The notes: generated from the letters alone by a model not told the origin. A stretch of 64,000 nucleotides of DNA from Hyphomonas sp. (GCA_016124495.1 WGNP01000007.1:186001-250000), one strand, 5' to 3'. Shown: positions 54,698-63,985, counted from the first letter of the stretch. A program made the numbers and translations.

Positions 54698-56557
54698 CTA
54701 GCCGGGCACGGGGTCGTATTTCCGAGTTGGCGGATGTTGATGCATATCGTGATCGTTGCCGGTCAGTTGGTCGACCAGTGCTTTCAGTTCCACCAGTCGG
54801 ATCTGACCGAGCTCCCTTGGCGTCACACCATGCCGGTTGCAGAGTACGGCCGCGGCGGCTGCAGCGACACCATGCTGCGCTCCATTCCCCATCAACTTGG
54901 TTGATGAACCTGCAACGTGCGTGACGCTGATGTGCTTACCCGCGGCCAGGAGGTTGCTGATGTTCCGGGAATAGAGGCAGCGGAACGGGATCGCATAGGC
55001 CTGCTTGTCCCTGCCGTCGAATATCCAGTCCTTGAGCCGGAAGTCGTACTTTCCTTCTCCAGGTTCCCATGCACAATGAATACAGAAGGAGCCATCATTT
55101 GCGATCAGCGCATCCTCAAAGTGTGCGTGGTTTCGGATATCGTTCTCGGTCAGGATATGGTCGCCCTTGTACCGCCTGAACTCGCCTTGCGCTGCGACAT
55201 AGGCCATCCACTCGAACTCCAGGTTGGCGTAGTCGGTCGGCTCAAGCCTCTTGACGTTCGAAAACGTCCCGAAAAGGGCACGCATGAGATAGTCCCTAAT
55301 CCGCTCTCCATTCGTGTACGGATCAAGCCACTGGCCATATTCCCAGAAATGCGTGGCCGGAAAGTCCGTAAGAGCCCGGCTGTACTGGAACTCAGGCGTA
55401 TTGGGGTTATTGCCTGCTTTCGGGCCCGGGCCGTTTTCGAGGCCGGGCACAACCAACTGGCCGCTTAGGTTTGCATAGTCCTTTGAAACTTCGGTCGCCC
55501 AGGGCACTTCAGGAAATCCAACGGGCGCTTCTGCCATGCGCGTCCGGAAGAACAGCGTATTGCCATGATGCATCTCGTCGGCGGTTTCCGGTGCGTAGGG
55601 CTCATTGAACTCAGAGCGCGCCTCGCGCCCGAACAAGGTCTCGGCGCCCGCAAGAACGCCGAGAATGGCCACGCCGCTCGCGTCGACCCAGATCGCGCCT
55701 CGGATCTGGCGCTCCAAGCCGGTCCTCGCTTCCACGGCGTCGATACTGTCGATCCGGTCACCGCGGCGAACCGCTGAGATCACCCGGTGTTCAAGAAAGA
55801 GCGTTGCGGTCGGCTCTGCCTCAAGGAGGAACTGAGCCTTGAGCTCTCCTGCCGCGTTGCGCTCGGAGAGTTCTTTCAGAATCGCGCCTTGAGTGCCCCG
55901 CGGCATGAGCCCGATCTCTGTGCTGGCGTTTCCGCCGAGGACAGGACGGTCGTGGATGAGCGCCACCTTCTGACCGAGGCGTGCGGCCGCGAGCGCTGCA
56001 GCGCAGCCTGAGATCCCGCCCCCCACAACCACAACATCGTACTGGCCCGCGTCCACCGGTTCAGCTGGCAGCCCCCTCAACCGACGGCGCCAGGCGCGGC
56101 TCTGCTCACCCGCATCATTCGGCGGCTCGCCGCCTTCCCTGCCAAGAAACACGGCATCGCACCGGCCGTTAAAGCCGGTCAGGTCGTGGAGGGCCAGCGA
56201 GACCTCTCCGGCCGGAAGCGCTACCTTCCCGGCCGATTGCCACGACCAGTCCTGATCGTTTGCTCCGAATATCGTCTCGAGCCTCGTCCCGTTAATCGAA
56301 AGCGCAAACTGGCCTGGATGGTAACCCGGAACCCAATCCTTGGCGCGGACCCAGACTTCATACTCACCGGCTTCGTCGATGACGACAGCTGTCGTCGCGT
56401 CTTCAACCGGCCGGCCGAGCCCATGCGCCATGAGGTAAGGCGAGCCCATCTGGACTTCGAACTGCGAGTCGAGAACCCAGCCTCCATAAGACGCAAAATC
56501 TTCTGCCTCGATCAGGATCCCGTCGGGCAATTTGCCTGTAGCTATAGCCGGGGACAT
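54698..56557 (-). CDS. FAD-dependent oxidoreductase with N-terminal carbohydrate-module-like domain
   Basis: 619 residues. The first 150 form a beta-rich module (IEAEDFASYGGWVLDSQFE, EYEVWVRAKDWVPGYHPGQF, FALSINGTRL) resembling carbohydrate-binding modules of glycan enzymes. The FAD fold follows (DVVVVGGGISGCAAALAAARLG, GGNASTEIGL), then WVDASGVAILGVLAGAET and a C-terminal LLAAGKHISVTHVAGSSTKLMGN. This architecture belongs to FAD oxidoreductases found near polysaccharide-degradation genes. There is no signal peptide. It overlaps the HxlR gene at its start (4 bases), so the two are coupled. Substrate probably a sugar derivative, by inference. Confidence 0.8.
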   Translation of the reverse strand: MSPAIATGKLPDGILIEAEDFASYGGWVLDSQFEVQMGSPYLMAHGLGRPVEDATTAVVIDEAGEYEVWVRAKDWVPGYHPGQFALSINGTRLETIFGANDQDWSWQSAGKVALPAGEVSLALHDLTGFNGRCDAVFLGREGGEPPNDAGEQSRAWRRRLRGLPAEPVDAGQYDVVVVGGGISGCAAALAAARLGQKVALIHDRPVLGGNASTEIGLMPRGTQGAILKELSERNAAGELKAQFLLEAEPTATLFLEHRVISAVRRGDRIDSIDAVEARTGLERQIRGAIWVDASGVAILGVLAGAETLFGREARSEFNEPYAPETADEMHHGNTLFFRTRMAEAPVGFPEVPWATEVSKDYANLSGQLVVPGLENGPGPKAGNNPNTPEFQYSRALTDFPATHFWEYGQWLDPYTNGERIRDYLMRALFGTFSNVKRLEPTDYANLEFEWMAYVAAQGEFRRYKGDHILTENDIRNHAHFEDALIANDGSFCIHCAWEPGEGKYDFRLKDWIFDGRDKQAYAIPFRCLYSRNISNLLAAGKHISVTHVAGSSTKLMGNGAQHGVAAAAAAVLCNRHGVTPRELGQIRLVELKALVDQLTGNDHDMHQHPPTRKYDPVPG

Positions 56558-57039
56558 CAGCTTGATTTCCTTCGGCTGTTGTGTGCTTCGCGTCGCGTAC
56601 GTTCGCGGGTCAGCTTGTTGCTAAGGGTTGTTTGAACATCGAGCCCGATCGGCTCACGACACTCCGAACAGGCAAGGACCGGCTCGAAGATATGTCCGCA
56701 GGCGGTATGGACATGTTCGGTATGGTGCACTTTCCCGCCGCGCCAGTCATTGCCCCACTTAGCGAGACTCAGGATCACGGGTAGCAGCGCCCGGCCTGAT
56801 GCCGTGAAATGGTAACTCCCCCGGACACCCTCGCGGCGCTTCAGGATGCCTTCGGCAACCAGGCGCTTCAGGCGTACCGACAAAAGGTGAGGCGAAAGAC
56901 CAATACGGGCCTGGAACGTATCGAACGACACTGCGCCGAGGAACGCCTCGCGCAGTATCAATAGCGTCCAGCGATCACCCACAATCGCAGACGTCTGCGC
57001 AACAGGGCACAGAGAGTCCGAAGCCTCGACCCATTTCAT
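56557..57039 (-). CDS. HxlR-family transcriptional regulator with cysteine cluster
   Basis: 160 residues. Winged-helix HxlR domain: CPVAQTSAIVGDRWTLLILREAFLG near the N-terminus (Cys11 is the usual redox/ligand residue), FDTFQARIGLSPHLLSVRLKRLVAEGILKRR, and GRALLPVILSLAKWGNDW. A C-terminal extension has HTACGHIFEPVLACSECREP, a likely zinc site absent from minimal HxlR proteins but found in a subset. It overlaps and probably controls the FAD oxidoreductase gene downstream. Confidence 0.88.
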   Translation of the reverse strand: MKWVEASDSLCPVAQTSAIVGDRWTLLILREAFLGAVSFDTFQARIGLSPHLLSVRLKRLVAEGILKRREGVRGSYHFTASGRALLPVILSLAKWGNDWRGGKVHHTEHVHTACGHIFEPVLACSECREPIGLDVQTTLSNKLTRERTRREAHNSRRKSS

Positions 57040-57381
57040 CCTATGACCTCTGAGGCAATTGCAACCAATCTTTTTGCTTCAATTACGGAAGCGAATGATT
57101 ACGGCTGATACCGCAGACAAAGCCAAGTCTCAACCACATCGATGGCATTGTCGTCGTGACCACGTGGAAAACGAGCTTTGGGATGAAGACACCTCTCTGG
57201 TCCACAGCGCCAACGCATCCACGGGTTTAGATTGAGAGCCTGAAAGACGTGCTCACTCTGAATGCGCCAGCATCGTTAGGTGAGCTATGAGACCCGCGCA
57301 CTGCTTCTGTCCTTTTCCTGCTTTTCAAAAACCCAGATCCATCTCTCGAAGGCGGCGTCGAAAGGGCCGCGCAAACAAATC
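57040..57381. other. 342-base intergenic region
   Basis: No gene is visible between the HxlR start and the stop of the enoyl-CoA hydratase gene. The first 70 bases next to HxlR are AT-rich with TTGCAACCAATC and should contain the HxlR promoter. A 74-codon plus-strand frame at 57280-57504 overlaps the hydratase gene and has no features. No terminator with a T-run was found. Confidence 0.5.
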
Positions 57382-58185
57382 TCATTCGCCTTTGAACACA
57401 GGTTTCCGCTTCTCTCTGAATGCGCGGACTGCTTCCTTGTAGTCCTCCGTCACAAGAAGATGCGATTGCAGATCAGCTTCGAGATCAAGTTGATCTTCCA
57501 ATGACAGCCTGGTTGCCGAATCCATAGCTTGGCGAACTGCAGCATACGCGCGGGTCGGCCCGGCAGATAACATCAGGGCTGTACTGTCCACTGTCTCAGC
57601 AAATGCTGACTGCGGCACAGCTTTCCAAATCAGACCCAGGTCCGCCGCAGTTTCAGCCGACATGCGATCTCCAAAAAAAGCGCTTGCTATGGCGCGGGCC
57701 CGGCCAAGGTTGCGAGCCGCATGCCAAGTCGACCCCATGTCGGGGATGAGCCCAAGCTGAGGCGTGAAGACCAGTACAAAGGAAGCCGTATCGACGGCTA
57801 TCACTAAGTCGCACGTCAGCGCGAGCCCGTATCCCCCACCTGCCGCCACGCCATTCACTGCGGCAATTGTCGGCACCGGCAAGTTCCGCAGTTTCCGGAT
57901 GACGACGTTAAACTCATCACTGACTGACTGACGCCAGTCTTCCCTCGTCCTGGCAGAAAGCTGCTTCGCTGCATCTGCTTCACTTAAATCCGCACCGGCA
58001 CAAAACCCGCGGCCTGCGCCGGTCAGGACGACCACCCGCGTTTCGGGATCCAGAGCACATTCATCAAGCGCAGCTTCCAGCTCCAGAAGCACCTGCCGGC
58101 TCAAAGCGTTGAGTTTTCGGGGAGCATTGAGAGTGATTGTCCTTATCGCGCCTTGTCTGTCTGAAAGAACCGCCTGATCACTCAT
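57382..58185 (-). CDS. enoyl-CoA hydratase/isomerase family protein
   Basis: 267 residues, a standard crotonase. Oxyanion-hole segments FCAGADLSEAD and AAVNGVAAGGGYGLALTCDLVIA are present, and VFTPQLGLIPDMGSTWHAARNLG holds the position of the second catalytic acid (here Asp in PDMG). Such acids differ between hydratases and isomerases of the PaaG type, which this resembles. It lies downstream of the thiolase operon on the same strand, separated by 205 bases from the MFS gene stop, so it may be the end of that operon or a separate unit. Confidence 0.9.
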   Translation of the reverse strand: MSDQAVLSDRQGAIRTITLNAPRKLNALSRQVLLELEAALDECALDPETRVVVLTGAGRGFCAGADLSEADAAKQLSARTREDWRQSVSDEFNVVIRKLRNLPVPTIAAVNGVAAGGGYGLALTCDLVIAVDTASFVLVFTPQLGLIPDMGSTWHAARNLGRARAIASAFFGDRMSAETAADLGLIWKAVPQSAFAETVDSTALMLSAGPTRAYAAVRQAMDSATRLSLEDQLDLEADLQSHLLVTEDYKEAVRAFREKRKPVFKGE

Positions 58186-58390
58186 ATCCCACTCTCCCGC
58201 TCATCGATTGTGTTTCAGGTCGAACTTCTGCGCGCTGCATCTGTCGGAAATCGTCCGGTCTTTGGCAGCTCCCGATCCAGGGCGGACTGCGCAGAGATGC
58301 TCTTTCTTCCAGCTTCGTCAGCGACGGAGCCCGAACACAAACTCCCACCAACAGGTCTGTTGGTCTCAACATGGCGGACCTGTCGATTGG

Positions 58391-59692
58391 CTAGGCATGA
58401 GCGTCAGATTTCATGAATCGCGCTGCGCGATAGAAGTGAAAGGCGGCCCACGGCATCAGGAACAAGAGCGCGATGATCGCGGCCTGCAACGAAGCTTCGC
58501 CAAAGACAGGTTGGAGCGTATCGGACAGAATGCCTGTCAACACAGGCCCTGCCCCCATACCCACAAGGTTCGACACGAGCAGGATGAACGCCATGACCAT
58601 CGCCCGGTGTCCTGCGTCTATGACAAGATGGATCGCTGCATAGGCCGGCGAGGCGAGGAGCAGAAGCACCAGGTGTGCGATGCCTGCAAGTATCAGGAAG
58701 TGCTGAAAATTGTCGGTCGAGAATTTGAGCAGGTAGAACGGAAAACTGACCAGAAGCGCCGCCACACAGATCCAGCAGAGCCACCTGATGTCCCGGCGTA
58801 TCAGCCGGTTTCCGAGCCAGCCGCTGAGGGGAATTGCGATCAGCCCCATCGCGGCCTGGATCAGCGACATTGGAACCGCAATCGAGGGGAGTTCTTCGAC
58901 AGAAATGTCGTAGTGGCGCATCGCAAAGGGCAGCGTCCAGATGAACGCGCCATAGAGCAGGAACCCGTTCAGCGTGAACCCGATCAGGAGGTGCACAAAA
59001 GCCGGCTTGCGCATTGCTGGCCTGAGCGCCGACATCATGTCGGGCCAGAGCTTCGAAAGATCCGGCATCGCCGGCGCGCGGCGTGGTTCCTTCAGGAACA
59101 CATAGGCGAGCAGGCCGATCACGATGCCGGGCAGCCCCATCCAGATCATCGTCTCCCGCCAGCCAATCAGGGCAACGAGAACGCTTCCGCCGATACCTGC
59201 AACCAGCGAGCCGATCACGGGGCCCAGGTTGAACACCGAAAGCGCGCCGGTTCGCTCCGCCGGCGGATAATAATCCGCGATCAAAGAATGCGACGGCGGC
59301 GTCGCGCCAGCTTCGCCGACGCCGACGCCCACCCTGAACAGGAAGAGCTGGACCACATTGCCCGCCATCCCGCAGAGCACGGTCATGAGGCTCCATAAGG
59401 AGACGCAGGCCGAGATCAGTACGCGCCGGTTCCAGCTGTCGGCAATCCGGGCGAGCGGGATGCCGACAAGTGCATAGAATATCGCAAAGGCGGGCCCGGT
59501 CAGCAGGCCGACCATCGTGTCGGACAGGCCGAATTCGGCCTTGATGGGTTCGATCAGGACCGAGAAGATCCAGCGGTCCGCATAGTTGACGACGGCAATC
59601 AGGAAAATCAGGACCATTGCCCAGCGACGGGCCCATCCGGTGACCGGCAGGCTCTCCGGCGCGCTGGAGGCGGTCGTGACGCCCTCCGACAT
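58391..59692 (-). CDS. MFS transporter (spinster-like)
   Basis: 433 residues from ATG at MSEGVTTASS, one base after the SDR stop; a longer frame would overlap the SDR gene. Twelve spans with AIFYALVGIPLARIADSWNRRVLISA and RVGVGVGEAGATPPSHSLIADYYPPAERTGAL, the same signature as the transporter at 40.0 kb. As the fifth gene of the thiolase operon it may import the acyl substrate or export a product. Confidence 0.9.
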   Translation of the reverse strand: MSEGVTTASSAPESLPVTGWARRWAMVLIFLIAVVNYADRWIFSVLIEPIKAEFGLSDTMVGLLTGPAFAIFYALVGIPLARIADSWNRRVLISACVSLWSLMTVLCGMAGNVVQLFLFRVGVGVGEAGATPPSHSLIADYYPPAERTGALSVFNLGPVIGSLVAGIGGSVLVALIGWRETMIWMGLPGIVIGLLAYVFLKEPRRAPAMPDLSKLWPDMMSALRPAMRKPAFVHLLIGFTLNGFLLYGAFIWTLPFAMRHYDISVEELPSIAVPMSLIQAAMGLIAIPLSGWLGNRLIRRDIRWLCWICVAALLVSFPFYLLKFSTDNFQHFLILAGIAHLVLLLLASPAYAAIHLVIDAGHRAMVMAFILLVSNLVGMGAGPVLTGILSDTLQPVFGEASLQAAIIALLFLMPWAAFHFYRAARFMKSDAHA

Positions 59693-59693
59693 C

Positions 59694-60629
59694 CTATCCG
59701 GTTGCTTTCGGCGCCAGCGAAACACCTGCGGCTTGCGCGGCCTTGGTTATGAATTTGGTCACCTGCTGCCCGCCATTGGCATAGGCTGACTGGCCTGCCT
59801 CATCCGAGATTTCACCGAAGCGCGCCGCGATGTTCTCGGCGGATTGGTCTGCCGGGTCGAGATAGATGCCATCGGTTTCGTGGATGATGGTTCGCGAATA
59901 ACCGCCGGCGGTCGCATTCAGGATCGTGCGGCGCGGCGCATCCTCGCTGACGAGGTAGATGGCGGCGGGCGTGACCGATTCCGGGGTCATCAGGGCGACG
60001 ACGGGCGCAGGCAGCAGGCTTTCCGTCATGCGGGTCGCTGCACCTGGCCCGAGCGCGTTGATGCGGATGTTGTTCTTTTCGCCTTCAATCTGCAGCGTGT
60101 TCATTAGCCCGATCAGTGCCATCTTGGCTGCGCCGTAGTTGGATTGCCCGAAGTTGCCATAGAGCCCCGACGAGGACGTCGTCATCAGGATGCGGCCATA
60201 ACCTGCGTCGCGCATATGCCCCCAGACCGCCTTCGTGCAGATGACCGAGCCCATCAGGTGGACATCCAGCACCTTCTGGAAATCCGCGATTGTCATCTTG
60301 GCGAAGCTGGCATCACGCAGGATGCCGGCATTATTAATCAGGATATCGACCCTGCCCCATTCTTCCATGGTACCGGCAACCATGTTCTCGACCTGCTCGC
60401 GGTTCGTGATATCCGCGCCGTTCGAGATGGCCTGCCCGCCCGCCGCGCGGATTTCACCGGCGACTTTATCAGCAGGACCAGAGGAGCCGCCGGTTCCGTC
60501 GACGCCGCCGCCAAAGTCGTTAACGACGACCTTTGCGCCGCGGCGGCCAAGTTCCAGAGCGTGCGCACGGCCGAGCCCGGCGCCTGCGCCCGTGACGATG
60601 GCGACACGTCCCTCAAATCGAATCGACAT
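59694..60629 (-). CDS. short-chain dehydrogenase (MFE-2-like 3-hydroxyacyl-CoA dehydrogenase type)
   Basis: 311 residues. SDR motif VAIVTGAGAGLGRAHALELGRRGAKVVVNDFGG, NNAGILRDASFAKM, and the catalytic Ser with YxxxK in TSSSGLYGNFGQSNYGAAKMAL. The length and the GGGVDGTGGSSGPADKV insertion resemble the dehydrogenase part of peroxisomal multifunctional enzyme 2, usually acting on (3R)-hydroxyacyl-CoAs. A MaoC-type hydratase gene just upstream supplies the matching (R)-specific hydratase, so hydratase and dehydrogenase steps are paired. Confidence 0.92.
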   Translation of the reverse strand: MSIRFEGRVAIVTGAGAGLGRAHALELGRRGAKVVVNDFGGGVDGTGGSSGPADKVAGEIRAAGGQAISNGADITNREQVENMVAGTMEEWGRVDILINNAGILRDASFAKMTIADFQKVLDVHLMGSVICTKAVWGHMRDAGYGRILMTTSSSGLYGNFGQSNYGAAKMALIGLMNTLQIEGEKNNIRINALGPGAATRMTESLLPAPVVALMTPESVTPAAIYLVSEDAPRRTILNATAGGYSRTIIHETDGIYLDPADQSAENIAARFGEISDEAGQSAYANGGQQVTKFITKAAQAAGVSLAPKATG

Positions 60630-60647
60630 GATACTTCCGTCTCCTGA

Positions 60648-61112
60648 TTATCTTACAAACTGAAGGGACAGCCACTCGGCTTTGACGGCCGGCTTGTCCT
60701 CGCCTTCGATTTCAATGGTACAGTCGAGTGTTGCCATCCACTGGCCGGGCGAACGCTCATTCATGTCCTTCAGCGCGAAGCGTCCGCGGATGCGCTTGCC
60801 GGACCGAACGGGCGCCATGATGCGCACTTTGTCGAACCCGTAATTGACCCCCATGTAGATGCCCTGCATCGCAAAGCTTGCCGCCTTGCCCATGCTGGCG
60901 AGCATCGACAGGATGAGGAACCCATGAGCAATCGTACCGCCGAAAGGTGTTTTGGCGGCAGCCTCCGGATCGATGTGGATGAACTGGTGATCATCGGTGA
61001 GGTCGGCAAAGCGGTTGATCATGTCCTGATCGATCATCATCCAGTCGGAGACGCCGATTTCGGTCCCGATCTTCGCGCGGATTTCTTCCGCTGTATGCAG
61101 CTTGATGGTCAT
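60648..61112 (-). CDS. MaoC-like (R)-specific enoyl-CoA hydratase
   Basis: 154 residues, the hot-dog fold of hydratase 2 enzymes. The motif FADLTDDHQFIHIDPEAA with Asp and His, followed by PFGGTIAHGFLILSML, is the catalytic signature. It would hydrate 2-enoyl-CoA to (3R)-hydroxyacyl-CoA for the adjacent SDR. It sits 18 bases before the SDR gene and 4 bases after the crotonase gene. Confidence 0.92.
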   Translation of the reverse strand: MTIKLHTAEEIRAKIGTEIGVSDWMMIDQDMINRFADLTDDHQFIHIDPEAAAKTPFGGTIAHGFLILSMLASMGKAASFAMQGIYMGVNYGFDKVRIMAPVRSGKRIRGRFALKDMNERSPGQWMATLDCTIEIEGEDKPAVKAEWLSLQFVR

Positions 61113-61116
61113 GGGA

Positions 61117-61932
61117 TCACTTCCCCTTGAAGTCTGGTTTGCGTTTTTCGAAGAAGGCTTTGACCCCTTCCTGGAAGTCCTCTGAGAGGAAGGTCAGCAG
61201 GTACTGATCGCGGTCCATGAAAGTTGAGGCGTGATGCAGGGCGTTGGCTGCTGCGTTGATCGCCTCTTTCGTCATCCGGACCGGGATCGGCGGCAGCGCG
61301 GCGAGCTTCTGCGCCCAGGCGAAGGCTTCGGCATAGGCGCCGCCTGAGGGGGCCACCTCATCGACCATGCCCCACGCGTGCAGCGTGGCCGCCTTTGTGG
61401 GCTCGCCAAACATCGTGAACCGCTTGGCGCGCGACGGGCCGGCGATCGTTGCAAGTCGCGGCAGGGTGCGCCAGCTCATGTTGATGCCCAGCGGCACTTC
61501 CGGAAGCCGCATCATGGCCCCTTCGCCCGCGATCCTGAAATCGCAGCAGAGGACGAGCGCGGCGGCGCCGCCAACGCAGTAGCCTTCTATGGCCGCGATC
61601 GTGACGGGCTCGATCTCTTCCCAGGCCTTGCACATGTCGGGGCCTGACAGGACCGCTTCTCGCAGGGCCAGGAGGCCCGGCTTTTCCGCGGGCTCAGAGG
61701 GCACGCCCCGGTCCTCGCCGAAACTGCCAAGATCGGCGCCCGCCGAGAAGAAAGTGTCGGCGCCCCGGAGGATAATTGCCCGGACATGCGGCGCTGTACG
61801 ATATTCGCGCGCGAAATCCGTCAGTTCCTTCATAAGCTTCCGGTTGAGCGTGTTGCGCAACGGTTCGCGATTGAGGCGGACGGTTACGATACCGTCTGCT
61901 TCCTCGACGATCAGATGTTCGTAGTCGGACAT
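61117..61932 (-). CDS. enoyl-CoA hydratase/isomerase family protein
   Basis: 271 residues from MSDYEHLIVEEADG, whose ATG overlaps the thiolase stop by one base. Crotonase motifs: FFSAGADLGSFG, AAIEGYCVGGAAALVLCCDFRIA, and LPEVPLGINMSWRTLPRLATIAG. The catalytic glutamate appears to be in the PEVPLG segment. Two hydratases of opposite fold in one operon suggest two different enoyl-CoA steps or substrates. Confidence 0.9.
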   Translation of the reverse strand: MSDYEHLIVEEADGIVTVRLNREPLRNTLNRKLMKELTDFAREYRTAPHVRAIILRGADTFFSAGADLGSFGEDRGVPSEPAEKPGLLALREAVLSGPDMCKAWEEIEPVTIAAIEGYCVGGAAALVLCCDFRIAGEGAMMRLPEVPLGINMSWRTLPRLATIAGPSRAKRFTMFGEPTKAATLHAWGMVDEVAPSGGAYAEAFAWAQKLAALPPIPVRMTKEAINAAANALHHASTFMDRDQYLLTFLSEDFQEGVKAFFEKRKPDFKGK

Positions 61933-63137
61933 CAGGCTACCTCGAACAGACCTGCCGCGCCCATCCCGGCGCCGACGCACATGGTAACAACCGCATATTT
62001 TTCTCCCCGGCGCTTGGCCTCGATGAGCGCATGCCCGGTCGAGCGCGAGCCCGTCATACCATAGGGATGGCCGATCGAAATCGCGCCGCCATTGATGTTG
62101 TATCTGGCCGGATCAATTCCGAGTTCGTCGCGGCAGTAGAGGCATTGGCTGGCAAAGGCCTCGTTGAGTTCCCAGACACCGATATCGGAAACCTTAAGGC
62201 CTGCGCGTTTCAGGAGTTTCGGAACCGCATAAACGGGACCGATTCCCATTTCGTCGGGTTCGCAGCCGGCGACGGCAAAGCCGCGGAAGATGCCGAGCGG
62301 TTTGAGGCCCCGGCGTTCGGCTTCCTTGCCTTCCACGAGAATACAGACACTGGCGCCGTCGGACTGCTGGGAGGCGTTGCCCGCCGTGACATACTTGCCT
62401 TCCTTCACGATCATACCACTGCGATAGACCGGCTTCAGCGCCGCAAGCGATTCCAGCGTCGTCTCGGGCCGGTTACACTCGTCCCGGTCAACCCGGACAT
62501 TGATGAGTTCGGGCTCGCCTGTTTCCTTGTTCGGGCGTTTCCAGACAACATCCAGCGGAACAATCTCGTCCGCAAACTTCCCGTTACGCTGGCCGGCCGC
62601 TGTGCGCTGCTGGGACTGAAACGCGTATTCGTCCTGGGCTTCCCGCGAGATTCCATAGCGTTCGGCAACAATTTCAGCGGTCTCAATCATTGGCATCCAG
62701 AGCGAAGGCCTGGCGGCGAAGAGGGTCTCTTCGACCGCGCCCGTCATGTTCATTTTGCCGGAGAGCTGCACCATCGAGATCGACTCAACCCCACCGCCTG
62801 CGACGACGGTGTCACCTTCATTGATGATGCGCCCGGCCGCCATCGCAATCGCCTGGAGACCGGAGGAGCAATAGCGGTTGACGGTTACGCCGGAGGTCGT
62901 CACCGGGCAGCCCGCCTTGATTGCGGCATTGCGCGCGATGTTGAAGCCGGTTGCGCCTTCCGGCATGCCGGAGCCGAGCACCACGTCTTCGACTTCGCCG
63001 GGGTCGATCCCCGCGCGTTCGATCGCTGCCTTCAGGGCGTGGCCGGTAAAGGCGATAGGATGGGTGTTGTTGAAGCTGCCTTTGACAGCCTTCGGCATAC
63101 CCGTCCGGGCTGTAGAGACAATGACGGCTTCGCGCAT
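61932..63137 (-). CDS. acetyl-CoA C-acyltransferase (thiolase)
   Basis: 401 residues, standard thiolase. Nucleophile Cys90 in VNRYCSSGLQA, the GHPYGMTGSRSTGHAL histidine loop and the second cysteine in VVTMCVGAGMGAA. It is the first gene of a tightly packed operon with two hydratases, SDR and transporter, for beta-oxidation of a specific acyl-CoA. Its promoter region contains the palindrome shared with the divergent TetR gene. Confidence 0.95.
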   Translation of the reverse strand: MREAVIVSTARTGMPKAVKGSFNNTHPIAFTGHALKAAIERAGIDPGEVEDVVLGSGMPEGATGFNIARNAAIKAGCPVTTSGVTVNRYCSSGLQAIAMAAGRIINEGDTVVAGGGVESISMVQLSGKMNMTGAVEETLFAARPSLWMPMIETAEIVAERYGISREAQDEYAFQSQQRTAAGQRNGKFADEIVPLDVVWKRPNKETGEPELINVRVDRDECNRPETTLESLAALKPVYRSGMIVKEGKYVTAGNASQQSDGASVCILVEGKEAERRGLKPLGIFRGFAVAGCEPDEMGIGPVYAVPKLLKRAGLKVSDIGVWELNEAFASQCLYCRDELGIDPARYNINGGAISIGHPYGMTGSRSTGHALIEAKRRGEKYAVVTMCVGAGMGAAGLFEVA

Positions 63138-63214
63138 AAGGTGCTCCCTGATTTTGCTTTGTTTTGCGGCCCCGGCGGCTGAACAGTCCCGATCAGCGAA
63201 GCAGCGCTTTCCAT

Positions 63215-63250
63215 GATCTAAAGACTGAACAATAGTTCAGTCTTTAGATC
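63215..63250. promoter_or_regulatory. perfect 16-bp inverted repeat, TetR operator
   Basis: Arms GATCTAAAGACTGAAC (63215-63230) and its exact reverse complement (63235-63250) flank four bases AATA. It lies between the divergent thiolase and TetR genes, 78 bases before the thiolase ATG. A further half-site GGACTGAACAA occurs at 63296-63306, closer to the TetR start. Length, symmetry and place make this the likely binding site of the adjacent regulator, controlling both directions. Confidence 0.8.
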
Positions 63251-63346
63251 AAGTCCCGGCTCAAAATTGACCATTTTCGTAATTTCTGGCGTTTAGGACT
63301 GAACAAAAGCTTCGCGTTCGATCGTCAGTCCGTTAGGGTCCAAGTC

Positions 63347-63985
63347 ATGCCTGACAACATTCCGCCCCCAGCCCTGGAACCCGAACGACCTGCCCTGAAG
63401 GGCCGCGACCGGCTGATTATGGTCGCCATGCAACTGTTCGCAGAACGCGGGTTTGACGGGGTAACGGTCCGCGACATTGCCAAGGAGGCTGGCGTCTCTA
63501 TCGGCCTTATCAACCATCATTTTGATTCGAAGGAAGGCTTGCGCGCCGCTGTCGATGCGCACTTTCTTGAACGCACTTCAAAGGCAATCGCACGTGGTGC
63601 CCGCGAGATGGCCAGCACCGATCTGGAGAAAATGGCCGAGTACCAGCGCAACTGGATCAGGCAATATGCAGACGAATGGCCAAGCTTTGCCGCCTACCTG
63701 CGCCGGGCCATTACCGAGAACAGCGAATGGGGCGAGCATCTCTTCCGGGAGTACTACGACTCGATTTCCAAGATGATCATGCGGTTTGACGCAGAGGGAC
63801 GCGTCTCAGATGATGCCGACCGCCTGTGGCTGCCACTGCTCTACATGTTCATGCTCATCGGGCCGCTCATGCTGGACCCTTACGTCAAGGCGATGATGGG
63901 CAAGTCAACGTATGACCCTGAGATGTGGGGCCGGTTCCAGAAAGCGATGAAGCACCTCTTCTGGAACGGCGCGGCTCCCAGATAA
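63347..63985 (+). CDS. TetR/AcrR-family transcriptional regulator
   Basis: 212 residues. N-terminal HTH: DRLIMVAMQLFAERGFDGVTVRDIAKEAGVSIGLINHHFDSKEGLRAAV. The ligand domain is helical with aromatic residues (YQRNWIRQYADEWPSFAAYL). It is divergent from the thiolase operon and should repress it, releasing on an acyl-CoA or related ligand, as FadR/PsrA-like TetR proteins do. The inverted repeat between them is the candidate site. Confidence 0.93.
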   Translation: MPDNIPPPALEPERPALKGRDRLIMVAMQLFAERGFDGVTVRDIAKEAGVSIGLINHHFDSKEGLRAAVDAHFLERTSKAIARGAREMASTDLEKMAEYQRNWIRQYADEWPSFAAYLRRAITENSEWGEHLFREYYDSISKMIMRFDAEGRVSDDADRLWLPLLYMFMLIGPLMLDPYVKAMMGKSTYDPEMWGRFQKAMKHLFWNGAAPR

